A DNA stretch of 64,000 nt from Photobacterium sanctipauli (GCF_003026495.1 NZ_PYMA01000024.1:1-64000); one strand, 5' to 3'. Shown: positions 26,189 through 34,866, counted from the stretch's first letter. Notes: generated by a model from the letters alone, not told the origin. Made by a program: numbers and translations.

Positions 26189-26533
26189 AGTCTTAACTTT
26201 TGTGTGGGGTTGTTGCGACCATCTTATTTGAGTTGGTTGAACTGATGCTGAAAATTCACGGTGGAAATGTATCCAATTGTATCTGTTTGAGTGATGTATT
26301 TGCTTTTGGGTATAACTACCGTCATTGTTTTTTCCAAAAAAGAGTGAACGAAACGAATAGATTTTTGTTAAATAGCAGGTTTTAACATTCACCTGACATA
26401 GTGGTGTTTAAAAGCATTATTTCTTGGTGGTATTATTCGCGCAAAATTAACCTATGTTATTTAACATTTTTAATGTTCGGGCACTGCTATAGCCGCAGTG
26501 CATATTTATTTTTCATTTAGTTGAGTTGTATTA
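26189..26533. other. Divergent promoter region, AT-rich
   Basis: About 345 bases between the 112-aa hypothetical gene (minus) and the pilin gene (plus). No coding frame is supported and no palindrome stands out. Confidence 0.5.
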
Positions 26534-27028
26534 ATGAAAAGCCAAGGGTTTACCCTTATTGAGTTGGTAGTTGTTATTACCTTACTCGGTATATTATCTG
26601 CCACCGCGGCACCAAAATTTCTTGATGTACAGTCTGATGCCCGAGTTGCCGTTTTGGATGGCCTGAAAGGGGCAATCCAAGGCGCGGATGGTATTGTGCA
26701 AGGTAAGGCAATCATCAACGGGCTAGACCACGAAGATCATGAGATGCTTGGCCCTGAGCATGGTATTAACCCTACCTTATCGATTGTGTATGGCCATATC
26801 CATATGGTGAAAAGCAATGTAGATGTTGCAAAGCCATTTAATACGGATCTTAGGTCAGTTGACTTAACTCATTTAATTCCTGATTTTGACACGATAAGTG
26901 GCGTCGCTTTTTATCATGGTGACGAGAAAACAGATATAGAGGTCGCTAATTCTAAATGTTTTCTTTTTACGGCTAACGGACCAGAAAGCGGCGAATTATT
27001 ATTCGATGTAGAAACTTCTGGCTGTTAA
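26534..27028 (+). CDS. Type IV (MSHA-like) prepilin
   Basis: 164 aa. The class III signal is textbook: a short leader MKSQG, cleavage before Phe6, then the hydrophobic helix FTLIELVVVITLLGILSATA with the conserved Glu at mature position 5. It continues with APKFLDVQSDARVAVLDGLKGAIQGA, which closely matches the MshA/MshB pilins of Vibrio. A Cys pair near the end (SKCFLF...TSGC) probably forms the D-region disulfide. The prepilin peptidase would process it and it would join a type IV pilus. It stands alone, not in an msh operon, and ends at a strong terminator, so it may be a stray minor or alternative pilin. Confidence 0.9.
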   Translation: MKSQGFTLIELVVVITLLGILSATAAPKFLDVQSDARVAVLDGLKGAIQGADGIVQGKAIINGLDHEDHEMLGPEHGINPTLSIVYGHIHMVKSNVDVAKPFNTDLRSVDLTHLIPDFDTISGVAFYHGDEKTDIEVANSKCFLFTANGPESGELLFDVETSGC

Positions 27029-27109
27029 TTGAGCGTCGTGGTTGTATTTGACTCGATAAAATTGAATTGAAGTCAGAGTTAATAGAGCTATTGCCAAATA
27101 TTGAGTTGA

Positions 27110-27146
27110 AAAAAAACCGAACATGGTTATCCATGTTCGGTTTTTT
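27110..27146. terminator. Bidirectional Rho-independent terminator
   Basis: CCGAACATGG-TTAT-CCATGTTCGG with an A run before and six T after. It serves the pilin gene on the plus strand and the TetR gene on the minus strand. Confidence 0.92.
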
Positions 27147-27148
27147 AT

Positions 27149-27763
27149 TTAAGTGTTATTAATTTCATACGTTGCTACAAACTGATTAACGGCACATTCA
27201 ATCGCAACGCGCCGGGTCTGCTCATCAGGAGCCGGGGTATGTGCCAATAATTGCGGCCAGAATGCGATGGACTTTAGGCTGGCGATGAACTGCTCCGAGG
27301 CAACGTGCGGGTATTCAACCTTCAGGCGGCCAGCTGCCGCACCTTGCTCAATCCATTTGCTTAAGCCATAGCATCCATCGAGCGGTTCGAACTTTTCCAT
27401 CATTAGCTTGGCAAGCTGCTGCGAGCGGATACATTCGCTCATTACAACACGGGCCAGTGCCAAAAAGCATGGGCTGCAAAGTAGTTCGATTTCTTTTTCT
27501 GCCAACAAGGTGAGCTGCGCTCTGACTGTCTGCTCTGGGTCGAAGGGGATGTCGCTAAGCACCTTCACATTCGACAACATGCGCTCGACAATCACACTAA
27601 ACAGGCTCTCTTTGGTTGGATAATACTTGTAAAGGGTGCGTTTTGAGACTTCAGCCTTTTTGGAAATCGCCTCCATACTGGCCTGATCTAGCCCTTTTTC
27701 AGAAAAAATTTCTATTGCTGCGCAAATGATGTTTTCTTGTTTAATTTCAGCCACTTTTACCAT
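27149..27763 (-). CDS. TetR-family repressor of the MBL-fold hydrolase gene
   Basis: 204 aa. The N-terminal DNA-binding domain is clear: IICAAIEIFSEKGLDQASME, then AISKKAEVSKRTLYKYYPTKESLF with the recognition helix. The C-terminal domain is of the AcrR type. It is divergent from the MBL-fold gene, with two copies of a palindrome AAAAGTAwAC-N6-GTTTACTTTT between, which is the kind of site TetR regulators of the QacR group use. It very likely represses both itself and the hydrolase gene. Confidence 0.92.
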   Translation of the reverse strand: MVKVAEIKQENIICAAIEIFSEKGLDQASMEAISKKAEVSKRTLYKYYPTKESLFSVIVERMLSNVKVLSDIPFDPEQTVRAQLTLLAEKEIELLCSPCFLALARVVMSECIRSQQLAKLMMEKFEPLDGCYGLSKWIEQGAAAGRLKVEYPHVASEQFIASLKSIAFWPQLLAHTPAPDEQTRRVAIECAVNQFVATYEINNT

Positions 27764-27797
27764 GTTAATTATCCAATTTGCTCAGCATGTAGAATTA

Positions 27798-27869
27798 AAA
27801 AGTAAACGAGTGTGTTTACTTTTGGCGAATCAAGGTTATGATTAAAAGTATACACCATTGTTTACTTTT
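27798..27869. promoter_or_regulatory. Two tandem TetR operators
   Basis: AAAAGTAAAC-GAGTGT-GTTTACTTTT (27798-27823) and AAAAGTATAC-ACCATT-GTTTACTTTT (27844-27869), each with 10-bp arms and a 6-bp spacer, centres 46 bp apart. The second ends 14 bp before the hydrolase start. Confidence 0.88.
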
Positions 27870-27883
27870 GAGGCTAGCAGCAA

Positions 27884-29059
27884 ATGAACACTACTCTTAA
27901 AGCATCTTTCATCGCGGTTCTTGGCGCTTTGGGAATCACTGCCTTTGGCGGGGGTGATGTCGACGGCAGTTTGGTGCAAAGCGAAGACATCCGCCAAGCG
28001 CGCATTGCCCAGTCGCCTCAATTTGTAGACGGAAAGGTGATCACCCGCATGCCGGCGGTACAGGCTGACGAAGGAATGCTATCGGTCATGTGGAAATTCT
28101 TCATGCAGCGCGACCAATATAAGCCTAACCAGCCGCTGCAATATCAAGCGGTAGATACCAACCTGCTTGCTACGCCAAGTGATGCGGTGCGAGTGACATG
28201 GCTGGGACACTCATCGTTGTTCATTGAAGCAGCTGAAACGCGAATGCTGATTGATCCCGTTTTCGAATATGCTTCACCGTCAATGTTTTCACGCTTGTTC
28301 TCGCGCAACGTTGATGCGCCAGTCAGCCGTGAAGACTTGCCAACGCCGGACGTTATTTTGATTTCCCATGACCACTACGATCACCTGGAAGAGTCAACAG
28401 CCCGTTACTATGCCAATAAAGATGTGATGTTTTATGTTCCGCTTGGGGTTGGACGCCATTTAGAAAAGTGGGGTGTGAAGCCGCAAAACATCAGCGAATT
28501 TGACTGGTGGGAAAGCCAGGTGATTAACTCGGTACGTATAACCGCTGCCCCTGCCAACCATAACTCAGGCCGCGGCTTGTTCGATAGCAATACAACCCTG
28601 TGGGCTTCTTGGGCAATCCAAGCGGAAGCGGGGAGCATTTTCTATAGTGGCGATTCTGCTTACGGCGAACACTTCAAAGAGATCGGCCAGAAGTTGGGGC
28701 CATTTGATATGACCTTTATCGAAGTGGCGGCGAATGTTAAAGATGGCAAAGGCTACCCGGTGGAAGGGTGGGGTCATATGCAGGCTGCCCACACCATGCA
28801 GGCACACCTTGATGTCGGTGGCGATAAGCTGTTCCCGGTACACTGGTCAACGTTCGAGTTGTTTTTGCACCAGTGGGATGAGCCGGTCAACGACTTGATC
28901 GAAGAGGCGCTAGCCCATCAGGTCGAGTTGGTAACGCCTTTGATTGGCCAGTCGTTGGATATGTCACAGCCGATCCGCACCACTTACTGGTGGCAGGGTA
29001 GCGAGCAATGGCAAGCCAGCTCCGATGCGGCCCAATTTGTTTATCGAGCCGAACAGTAA
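27884..29059 (+). CDS. MBL-fold metallo-hydrolase (NAPE-PLD/UlaG/RomA-like)
   Basis: 391 aa. An N-terminal hydrophobic stretch (about 8-23) could be a signal anchor or signal peptide. The metal-binding motif HDHYDH (162-167) is the metallo-beta-lactamase HxHxDH signature, and VTWLGHSSLFIEA just before it is typical of the L-ascorbate lactonase/NAPE-PLD branch. Later ligands lie in PANHNSGRG and FYSGDSAYG, and a final His in LFPVHWSTF. Members hydrolyse phosphodiester, lactone or ester bonds using two metal ions; the substrate here is not evident. Controlled by the divergent TetR gene and its two operators. Confidence 0.92.
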   Translation: MNTTLKASFIAVLGALGITAFGGGDVDGSLVQSEDIRQARIAQSPQFVDGKVITRMPAVQADEGMLSVMWKFFMQRDQYKPNQPLQYQAVDTNLLATPSDAVRVTWLGHSSLFIEAAETRMLIDPVFEYASPSMFSRLFSRNVDAPVSREDLPTPDVILISHDHYDHLEESTARYYANKDVMFYVPLGVGRHLEKWGVKPQNISEFDWWESQVINSVRITAAPANHNSGRGLFDSNTTLWASWAIQAEAGSIFYSGDSAYGEHFKEIGQKLGPFDMTFIEVAANVKDGKGYPVEGWGHMQAAHTMQAHLDVGGDKLFPVHWSTFELFLHQWDEPVNDLIEEALAHQVELVTPLIGQSLDMSQPIRTTYWWQGSEQWQASSDAAQFVYRAEQ

Positions 29060-29075
29060 CTAGTTTGGCATTACG

Positions 29076-30380
29076 CTAAGCTACTGTGGAAATTGAGGGT
29101 AACGGGGTGACGGTGATTTTATCCGCCCGGTTGCCTTCGATTTTTGCCACTTCAAAGTACCACCCTTCCCATTCATAGCTGTCGCCAACAGCGGGCAGCC
29201 GGCTCAGGCACCACATGAGCATACCGCTTAGGGTATGGTAGCCATGTTGGCTTTCGTCGGGCAGGGTGTCGATTTCAAGCAGATCTTTCATCACTGAAAT
29301 TGGGATCAGCCCGTCCATAAGCCAACTGCCGTCGTCTTGCTCTAGCGACCATACATCTTCCGGCGCTCGGGTTTTAAATTCGCCCGTCAAGGCTTCCAAT
29401 AGGTCTTTTGGGGTCACAATCCCTTGGATATCACCGTATTCATCCACCACAAATACCATGTTGTCGCCCGACTCGCGAAAGTGTGCCAATAGCTGGCAAC
29501 CCGTCCAGTTTTCTGGGATGTAAACCGGTGGCAGCAAGTAATGCTCAATGGGGTTTCTTGGCCTTGCAAGGTGGTATTGAAGCAGGAGCTTCGTGGTGAT
29601 CACACCTTTTGGGGCGTCTATATTGCCCTGAATAACAGGAAAGTGCTGGTGGCTGGCAGCCGCCAGATAGTTGAGGTTACTTTCAATGGGCTTGTTGAGA
29701 TCCATTGCAATGATTTCACTGCGAGGGGTCATGAACGAGGTTACCTTGCGATCATCAAAATGAAAGACGTTTTTGACCATGGCATGTTCATGCTTCTCGA
29801 TAACGCCACTTTGGGTACTTTCGGCCAGGATCGCCTTTATATCGTCTTCGGTAAAGGCATCGCTTTGCTCGTTGCTATGGCGCCGACTCACTAGGCTCAG
29901 AAGGCATTCGGTCGATGCGGCCAGCAATAAAACAAATGGGCGCGATAGGCTGGCAAGCACTGACAGTGGGCGCGAAATGAGGCAAGCCACGTTTTCTGGG
30001 TTGAGTTGGGCAAGGCGCTTGGGAACCAACTCGCCAACCACGATCGATAAATAAGTAATGCTGACCACAACAATGGTTGTGGCTGAAACAGAACTGACTT
30101 TTTCGCTAACCCCCAATTGTTGCAGATAATCAGCCAGTGGTGCTGCAAGGGCGGCTTCGCCAAAAATGCCATTGAGTAGCCCGATAGCAGTAATGCCGAT
30201 TTGTACGGTGGACAGGAACCGGGTGGGTTCCTTGCCCAGAGTTAAGGCACTTGCCGCGCCTTTGTCACCGTTGTTCGCCAGCTTTTCCAACCGGTTTTTT
30301 CGGGCGGTAACTAAGGCAATTTCCGACATGGCAAATACGCCGTTTAGTAGTATTAGGCCAGTCAAGATAAGCACATCCAT
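29076..30380 (-). CDS. CNNM/CorC-family membrane protein (hemolysin-like, UPF0053)
   Basis: 434 aa in the usual order: an N-terminal CNNM (DUF21) domain with three to four membrane helices (about 1-170, starting MDVLILTGLILLNGVFAMSE), then two CBS domains (about 200-330, including FMTPRSEIIAMD and FVVDEYGDIQGIVTPKDLLE), then a CorC_HlyC transporter-associated domain (about 345-430). Relatives include YtfL, YoaE/PaeA and CorC, implicated in Mg2+ or Co2+ efflux or cadaverine export. It is convergent with the MBL-fold gene, with only 16 bases between them and no terminator seen. Confidence 0.92.
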   Translation of the reverse strand: MDVLILTGLILLNGVFAMSEIALVTARKNRLEKLANNGDKGAASALTLGKEPTRFLSTVQIGITAIGLLNGIFGEAALAAPLADYLQQLGVSEKVSSVSATTIVVVSITYLSIVVGELVPKRLAQLNPENVACLISRPLSVLASLSRPFVLLLAASTECLLSLVSRRHSNEQSDAFTEDDIKAILAESTQSGVIEKHEHAMVKNVFHFDDRKVTSFMTPRSEIIAMDLNKPIESNLNYLAAASHQHFPVIQGNIDAPKGVITTKLLLQYHLARPRNPIEHYLLPPVYIPENWTGCQLLAHFRESGDNMVFVVDEYGDIQGIVTPKDLLEALTGEFKTRAPEDVWSLEQDDGSWLMDGLIPISVMKDLLEIDTLPDESQHGYHTLSGMLMWCLSRLPAVGDSYEWEGWYFEVAKIEGNRADKITVTPLPSISTVA

Positions 30381-30694
30381 GAGGTTCTCCTTCGTGCTAG
30401 GGGTAACTATCCCAACTGGTTTTTGACTGGGTACAGTTAGGCTTTGGGTAAAAATTAGGTTCTAGGTGTCGCTAGGATTTGGGTAATAGCCAGATTCTGG
30501 GTAATAACCAGATTTTGGGTATTACCAAGCTCTGGCGGATAACAGCCCAGAACATAGCGAGTTGAGACGACGAAGAACATGGAGAAATATTGATAGTGAT
30601 CAGCAGTGATTTTGCTTGAATTGCCATGGCTGGGCTGAAGTAAGATAATGCGGCTATTAACGGGATTGATAAGAAATGGTGAGTGGAGTTCTTG
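30381..30694. other. Intergenic region with an 18-bp tandem repeat
   Basis: Holds the promoter of the CorC-like gene on the minus side and of the acetyltransferase on the plus side, with three tandem repeat units at 30478-30531. No gene supported. Confidence 0.5.
30478..30531. repeat. Three tandem copies of an 18-bp repeat
   Basis: Units TTTGGGTAATAGCCAGAT, TCTGGGTAATAACCAGAT and TTTGGGTATTACCAAGCT, the last degenerate. A partial GGGTAAAAATTAGGT-like unit lies just before. Each unit contains a short inverted element (CTGGGTAATAACCAG). It could be slippage-prone filler or a cluster of protein sites. Confidence 0.75.
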
Positions 30695-31174
30695 ATGCAA
30701 GCAAACATGACATTTTCAACCGAGCGCTTGGTGGCTGCAACGTTAGATCGCGTAATGCCTGGGATACAAAGCGAAATCACCACGATGTTCACCGAGCCGG
30801 TGAGCCGCTACTTGCCACCCTCATGCCAGCAACTCCATACGGCTGAAGCGGTTGACCATTGGCTTGATGAGATGGAGAAAACCGGTGCAGTGCTAAGGTT
30901 GGTGCTACAGAATCAACCCGTTGGTTATCTCTTTGTTTTTCCTGAACCGAACCAATGCTACCGAGTGGGCTATGTATTGGCTGAAGCATGCTGGGGCAAG
31001 GGGTTGGCGACGGAAGCCATGCAAGGGTTGATTACTTATTTACGGAACAATGATCAAGGCGCTTCATTTATTGCCGGGGTGGAAGCTGACAACAAAGGCT
31101 CTGTAAATGTATTGGTCAAGCTTGGCTTCTCTTTCGGCTATACAGAGCAAGACGTCGATTACTATCAGCTGTAA
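30695..31174 (+). CDS. GNAT-family N-acetyltransferase
   Basis: About 159 aa from the ATG at 30695, which has GGAG seven bases upstream. It belongs to the RimJ/RimL-like GNAT group: STERLVAATLD at the start, the acetyl-CoA-binding stretch YVLAEACWGKGLATEAMQGL (Gln/Gly-x-Gly-x-Ala form) around 95-115, and the closing VEADNKGSVNVLVKLGFSFG, where a new residue contact with the cofactor is usual. These enzymes acetylate N-termini of ribosomal proteins or small molecules; the target is unknown. Single gene. Confidence 0.9.
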   Translation: MQANMTFSTERLVAATLDRVMPGIQSEITTMFTEPVSRYLPPSCQQLHTAEAVDHWLDEMEKTGAVLRLVLQNQPVGYLFVFPEPNQCYRVGYVLAEACWGKGLATEAMQGLITYLRNNDQGASFIAGVEADNKGSVNVLVKLGFSFGYTEQDVDYYQL

Positions 31175-31207
31175 GAAGCAAGTAATAAAGAGTAAGTAGG
31201 CGGGGCG

Positions 31208-31858
31208 CTATCGCCTAAGGTGCCCCGTTTTCACCAAGATCACTGTTTCTTGCTCCACATAAGGGAAGTGCTCGCTTTTGTCGGGACTGCGAAGCCAGGT
31301 TCCCTTGGGATATTCACCAAACTCATCGCGAAACTCACCGGATAGCACCAGTATCTCTTCACCACCCAGATGCTGGTGGGGTTGGAAACGCTCCCCGGCC
31401 GGCCATTTTACCAGTGCGGTATTTTCGCCGCCAAAATGATGCAAGGGCATGACCATCAAGCCACCAATGCCCTGCTGCCACGGTGTTTCTAACGTATTGA
31501 TCCTGATTTGTTCGAGATCATTGGCATCGAATTGGTTGAGCTTGACGAAAATGGTACAACCTTCTTTGCTGAACGGGGCGTGTTGGCTACCAGGCGGATT
31601 GCGGATATAGGTGCCAGGACCAAAGTGACCGGTTTCATCAGAAAAGACACCATCAAGAACGAGGATCTCTTCCCCGTAAGGGTGGGGGTGGGCTGAGAAT
31701 ACCGAGCCAGCATCATACCTGACAATACTGGTTGTATGGCCAGACTCTTTGGCCTCGCGCTCAAGGGGTTTGCGCCAGACGCCTGCCATTGGACTCGGTT
31801 GCCAAGACATCGCTTCTGTGTCTATGCTGAGTCGTTGTTGAAAATCCATGTTGAGCAT
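31208..31858 (-). CDS. Two-domain cupin protein (ChrR-like cupin)
   Basis: 216 aa with two tandem cupin domains. The first (about 15-110) has FSAHPHPYGEEILVLDG and the second (about 120-210) FQPHQHLGGEEILVLSG, both with the HxH...E metal pattern; PPGSQHAPF and SPDKSEHFPY give the later His. The domains match the C-terminal sensor cupin of ChrR anti-sigma factors, but there is no zinc anti-sigma domain, so it is more likely an enzyme or sensor of reactive species. No signal peptide. Co-directional with the DCC protein gene upstream, 36 bases away, and so possibly one unit. Confidence 0.87.
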   Translation of the reverse strand: MLNMDFQQRLSIDTEAMSWQPSPMAGVWRKPLEREAKESGHTTSIVRYDAGSVFSAHPHPYGEEILVLDGVFSDETGHFGPGTYIRNPPGSQHAPFSKEGCTIFVKLNQFDANDLEQIRINTLETPWQQGIGGLMVMPLHHFGGENTALVKWPAGERFQPHQHLGGEEILVLSGEFRDEFGEYPKGTWLRSPDKSEHFPYVEQETVILVKTGHLRR

Positions 31859-31894
31859 ACATTGTCTTCCTATATACGTTTTTTTGTTTGCCTT

Positions 31895-32260
31895 TCAGTG
31901 ATTTCTTCCTTGCTCGGCAAGGCGCTGATCAACCATTTTTCGGTACCAGCGGGACAAGCGGGTTTTGATAAACGGTATGCTTATCACCCAAGCCAGTGGG
32001 CGAAAATACCAAACTTGCTTAAATAACAGAATATAGGCATCGAGTTCTTTGTAAATATGGCCGTCTTCAGCCATGACATGCAATTCTTTGATTGCTAAGT
32101 ATGGGTCGATGCCCAAGGACTTCAAGTACGCCTCTTTCCCCGTGATGTCGTACCAACATACATGGTGTTGCGGGCCCAGCTTTCGTTCAAACCAGTCCCG
32201 GTCTTTCACGCAGCTGGGGCAAGCGCCATCATAGAAAATCGTCAATACACCCTTTGTCAT
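31895..32260 (-). CDS. DCC-family thiol-disulfide oxidoreductase-like protein (DUF393)
   Basis: 121 aa. It begins TIFYDGACPSCVKDRDWFER, the defining DxxCxxC motif of the DCC family (named for its conserved D, C and C). The family is predicted to have a thioredoxin-like fold and to act in redox chemistry. The later LAIKELHVMAEDGHIYKELDA and PLAWVISIPFIKTRLSRWYR segments are also typical. Cytoplasmic. It precedes the cupin gene on the same strand. Confidence 0.9.
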   Translation of the reverse strand: MTKGVLTIFYDGACPSCVKDRDWFERKLGPQHHVCWYDITGKEAYLKSLGIDPYLAIKELHVMAEDGHIYKELDAYILLFKQVWYFRPLAWVISIPFIKTRLSRWYRKMVDQRLAEQGRNH

Positions 32261-32397
32261 GGTGACAGCCTTGGCTTTTCCATCTTATTAAAGTGTAGGG
32301 GATGAGTTGGCAATGAAAGGAAAATCAAAGGCGAGAGGGCGACTCCCGCCTAGGTGTTGGTGGTCTTAACGGGGTTGTTGTTGACTAGTTAAGCTCA

Positions 32398-32619
32398 TTA
32401 CAGTTCGTCGAATACCGGCTCTTTCTTCTTCAAGCCATCATGGGTGCCAATGTAGAGCAGGTTTTGTTCACCCAATCCGCGCATAAAAAAGGACATACAT
32501 AGAGGGCATTGCAGTTTTTCCTGACCGGGTGTGGCAAGGGACTTTTCATGCCAGTGGCGTCTTACTCGCTTTAGTCCGCCGTTGTATTGGCACTCTGGAC
32601 ACGTAATAGGTACTTTCAT
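32398..32619 (-). CDS. Small zinc-ribbon protein (73 aa)
   Basis: The ATG at 32619 is set by a strong GAGGAGG six bases upstream. Two CxxC pairs, ITCPECQYNG and LQCPLCMSFF, about 35 residues apart, should bind one zinc ion. The tail is Lys-rich. I do not recognise a named family; it is likely a nucleic-acid- or protein-binding zinc ribbon. Single gene. Confidence 0.8.
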   Translation of the reverse strand: MKVPITCPECQYNGGLKRVRRHWHEKSLATPGQEKLQCPLCMSFFMRGLGEQNLLYIGTHDGLKKKEPVFDEL

Positions 32620-32936
32620 ATCAGTCCTCCTCTGACCGCTCTGCACTGGTTAGAACTTAACCAGTTTTTATATGCTATAAATTGATATGCATCATTATTG
32701 GTTATGGATTTCATGGTGATGTAACACCAAATTCAATAACTGGGACAGCAGTCGTATCGGGCTGATATGCGGGGTAACGCTGGGTTACAAACTGACATGC
32801 TTGGTAAGGAAATGTAATTGTATTTCAGTGAGATGCAACCACCGCTGGGGATCGACTTTTAGCAAAATGCCGCTTGTAATAAGCGGCATTTCATCTTGAA
32901 GACTATTTGTATCGTTAACTCAAGAACAAAGGGCCT
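32620..32936. other. Intergenic region with the fumC terminator
   Basis: About 317 bases with no supported gene. The only structure seen is the hairpin at 32864-32892. Confidence 0.5.
32864..32892 (-). terminator. Hairpin terminator of the fumC operon
   Basis: AAATGCCGCTT/AAGCGGCATTT with a GTAAT loop. Read on the minus strand the stem ends in a short T run. Confidence 0.7.
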
Positions 32937-34325
32937 CTAACCAGCCAACCCCCCTTCGGTTAACTTCAGCGGGCTTAGTAAACTTTCCAGCGTGGTGCGG
33001 TCAAGTTCGGTTTGCTCTTCGGCAACATCAATAATAGGCCTCCCTTCTTTGTAGGCTTGCTTGGCGATTTCTGCGGCCTTCAAGTAGCCAATCACGGGGT
33101 TGAGGGCCGTCACGAGGATCGGGTTGCGATCAAGGGCCTTAGCGAGGTTATCATTGCGCACCGTGAAGGTTGCAATTGCCTTGTCGGCCAGAGCGACGGA
33201 GCTATTGGTAATCAGCTCGATACTCTCGATTAAATTATGGGCAATGACTGGCAACATCACATTGAGCTGGAAGTTACCCGATTGGCCGGCCACGGTAATG
33301 GTTGCATCGTTCCCGATGACTTGGGCGGCGGCCATTGCGGCGGCTTCCGGTATTACCGGGTTTACTTTACCTGGCATAATCGATGAGCCTGGTTGTAATC
33401 CTTGCAGCTCAATTTCCCCAAGACCGGCAAGTGGCCCGGAGTTCATCCATCTTAGATCGTTGGCAATCTTCATGATTGCGACAGCAGCCGTTTTTAATTG
33501 GCCTGATAGCGCAACGATGGCATCTTGGCTGCTGAGGTTGAAAAAGAAATTGTCGCTTGAGGTAAATTGTATTTTGGTCGACTGGCTAAGGTTATCGGCA
33601 AACGCCGCCGCAAAGCGAGGGTCGGCATTAATACCTGTGCCAACGGCGGTTCCGCCCTGGGCAAGGGCTTTCACTGCCAGTAGCTGCTGCTGAATCCCCT
33701 GCTTGGCATGCTCAATCTGGTACTGCCAGCTACTCAGCTCTTGATCAAAGGTGATGGGCATGGCGTCCATCAGGTGGGTGCGCCCAGTTTTCACTTCGTG
33801 GCCTACTGCATCACGTTTTGCCTGCAAGGTTTGTATAAGGTGATTCAACGCTGGCATAAGCTGATTTTCCACCGCTAAGGCAGCGCTAACCTGAATCGCT
33901 GTCGGAATGACATCGTTACTGCTTTGGCCCATATTGACATGATCGTTAGGGCTAACTGTATTACCCAGCTTCTGGCTTGCTAGTGTTGCAATGACTTCAT
34001 TGGCATTCATGTTTGAGCTGGTACCGGAACCCGTCTGAAAGACATCAACAGGGAACTGATCCAAATGGTTACCATCAATAATGGCTTGGGCTGCTTCATC
34101 GATGGCTTCGGCAATATCGCCCTCTAATAAGCCTAACTGGGCATTGGTTAGCGCTGCTGTTTGTTTAATATGTGCCAAAGCATGGATAAACGCCTTCGAC
34201 ATGGTATGTTCGCTGAACTTGAAGTTATCCACTGCACGTTGTGTTTGGGCTTGGTAAAGGGCATCTTCGGGAACGCGAACCTCACCCATACTATCGGTTT
34301 CGATTCTGAAGGCGTTTGTTGTCAT
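32937..34325 (-). CDS. fumC: Class II fumarase (fumarate hydratase, iron-independent)
   Basis: 462 aa, standard length. It catalyses fumarate + water to L-malate in the TCA cycle without an iron-sulfur cluster. The superfamily signature GSSIMPGKVNP is at 313-323 with the catalytic Ser near 314. Substrate motifs SGTSSNMNANEVIA and TGRTHLMDAMPI are in place; the Met where many have Gly-Ser-Thr-like residues is normal for fumarases. The gene follows a fagA-like gene, 18 bases away, with a Fur box upstream of both. This arrangement is known from Pseudomonas, where FumC replaces iron-dependent fumarase in low iron. Confidence 0.97.
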   Translation of the reverse strand: MTTNAFRIETDSMGEVRVPEDALYQAQTQRAVDNFKFSEHTMSKAFIHALAHIKQTAALTNAQLGLLEGDIAEAIDEAAQAIIDGNHLDQFPVDVFQTGSGTSSNMNANEVIATLASQKLGNTVSPNDHVNMGQSSNDVIPTAIQVSAALAVENQLMPALNHLIQTLQAKRDAVGHEVKTGRTHLMDAMPITFDQELSSWQYQIEHAKQGIQQQLLAVKALAQGGTAVGTGINADPRFAAAFADNLSQSTKIQFTSSDNFFFNLSSQDAIVALSGQLKTAAVAIMKIANDLRWMNSGPLAGLGEIELQGLQPGSSIMPGKVNPVIPEAAAMAAAQVIGNDATITVAGQSGNFQLNVMLPVIAHNLIESIELITNSSVALADKAIATFTVRNDNLAKALDRNPILVTALNPVIGYLKAAEIAKQAYKEGRPIIDVAEEQTELDRTTLESLLSPLKLTEGGLAG

Positions 34326-34343
34326 AACTATTTATTCCTTTAT

Positions 34344-34730
34344 TTAGTCTAATGGGGCCTGAAGACGTTGTAAGCGTTGTTGCAGAAGTGAATAGCGTTG
34401 CCTGCCGCCATCGAATTGTTCATAAAAACGTTTTAATTGGATGAGGGGGCTATGTAAGCTGTCGAGGCAAACACGCCTGAAAATCATGCTTCGAGTGGGA
34501 TCTTCGATAGCTTCAATAAGGGTAAAGTACACGCGTCTTAAAGTGAGTTCGCACAGCAATACATTAGCTTGTTGGGCTTTGGGTTCGTGACTTGAGGCAA
34601 GCAGCAGACCACTATGGATGAAGCTATAAATGATATCCGGTTCAAACCCCCTACTGGGCGTTTGGTGGTCATTAAACCTGTCGAGCGCTTTGAAAAAATC
34701 AGCATAAAGAGCCGCGTTCTGTGAAGCCAT
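34344..34730 (-). CDS. FagA-like small protein of the Fur-regulated fumC operon
   Basis: 128 aa, predicted helical, no signal peptide. Sequence alone is hard to classify, but it occupies the place of fagA in the Pseudomonas aeruginosa fagA-fumC-orfX-sodA operon, and its helical, Leu/Arg-rich make-up (LLLASSHEPKAQQANVLLCE) is compatible. Its function is unknown there too. It is first in the operon, 18 bases before fumC, and directly follows the Fur box. No sodA is found nearby. Assignment is by context. Confidence 0.7.
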   Translation of the reverse strand: MASQNAALYADFFKALDRFNDHQTPSRGFEPDIIYSFIHSGLLLASSHEPKAQQANVLLCELTLRRVYFTLIEAIEDPTRSMIFRRVCLDSLHSPLIQLKRFYEQFDGGRQRYSLLQQRLQRLQAPLD

Positions 34731-34752
34731 CGTGCTTATCCCTTTCCTATTT

Positions 34753-34771
34753 GGTAATGATAATTATTATC
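34753..34771 (-). promoter_or_regulatory. Fur box
   Basis: GGTAATGATAATTATTATC on the plus strand; on the minus strand it matches the 19-bp consensus GATAATGATAATCATTATC at 16 of 19 positions. It lies 23 bp before the fagA-like start, so iron-loaded Fur should repress this operon. Confidence 0.88.
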
Positions 34772-34866
34772 AAATGATCTGGTTAATGACAACGTTTCTG
34801 TTAATGGCTTGTGATAAAGCAGCTGAAATTATTAAGCGTGAGGATATAAATGGTCACTAATTAAAG

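Noticed and set aside
30478..30531. Considered as a CRISPR array
   Set aside because: The 18-bp units are directly adjacent with no spacers, and no cas genes are nearby.
33100..33693. Open frame on the plus strand antisense to fumC (197 codons)
   Set aside because: Shadow of fumC; the sense frame has all fumarase motifs.
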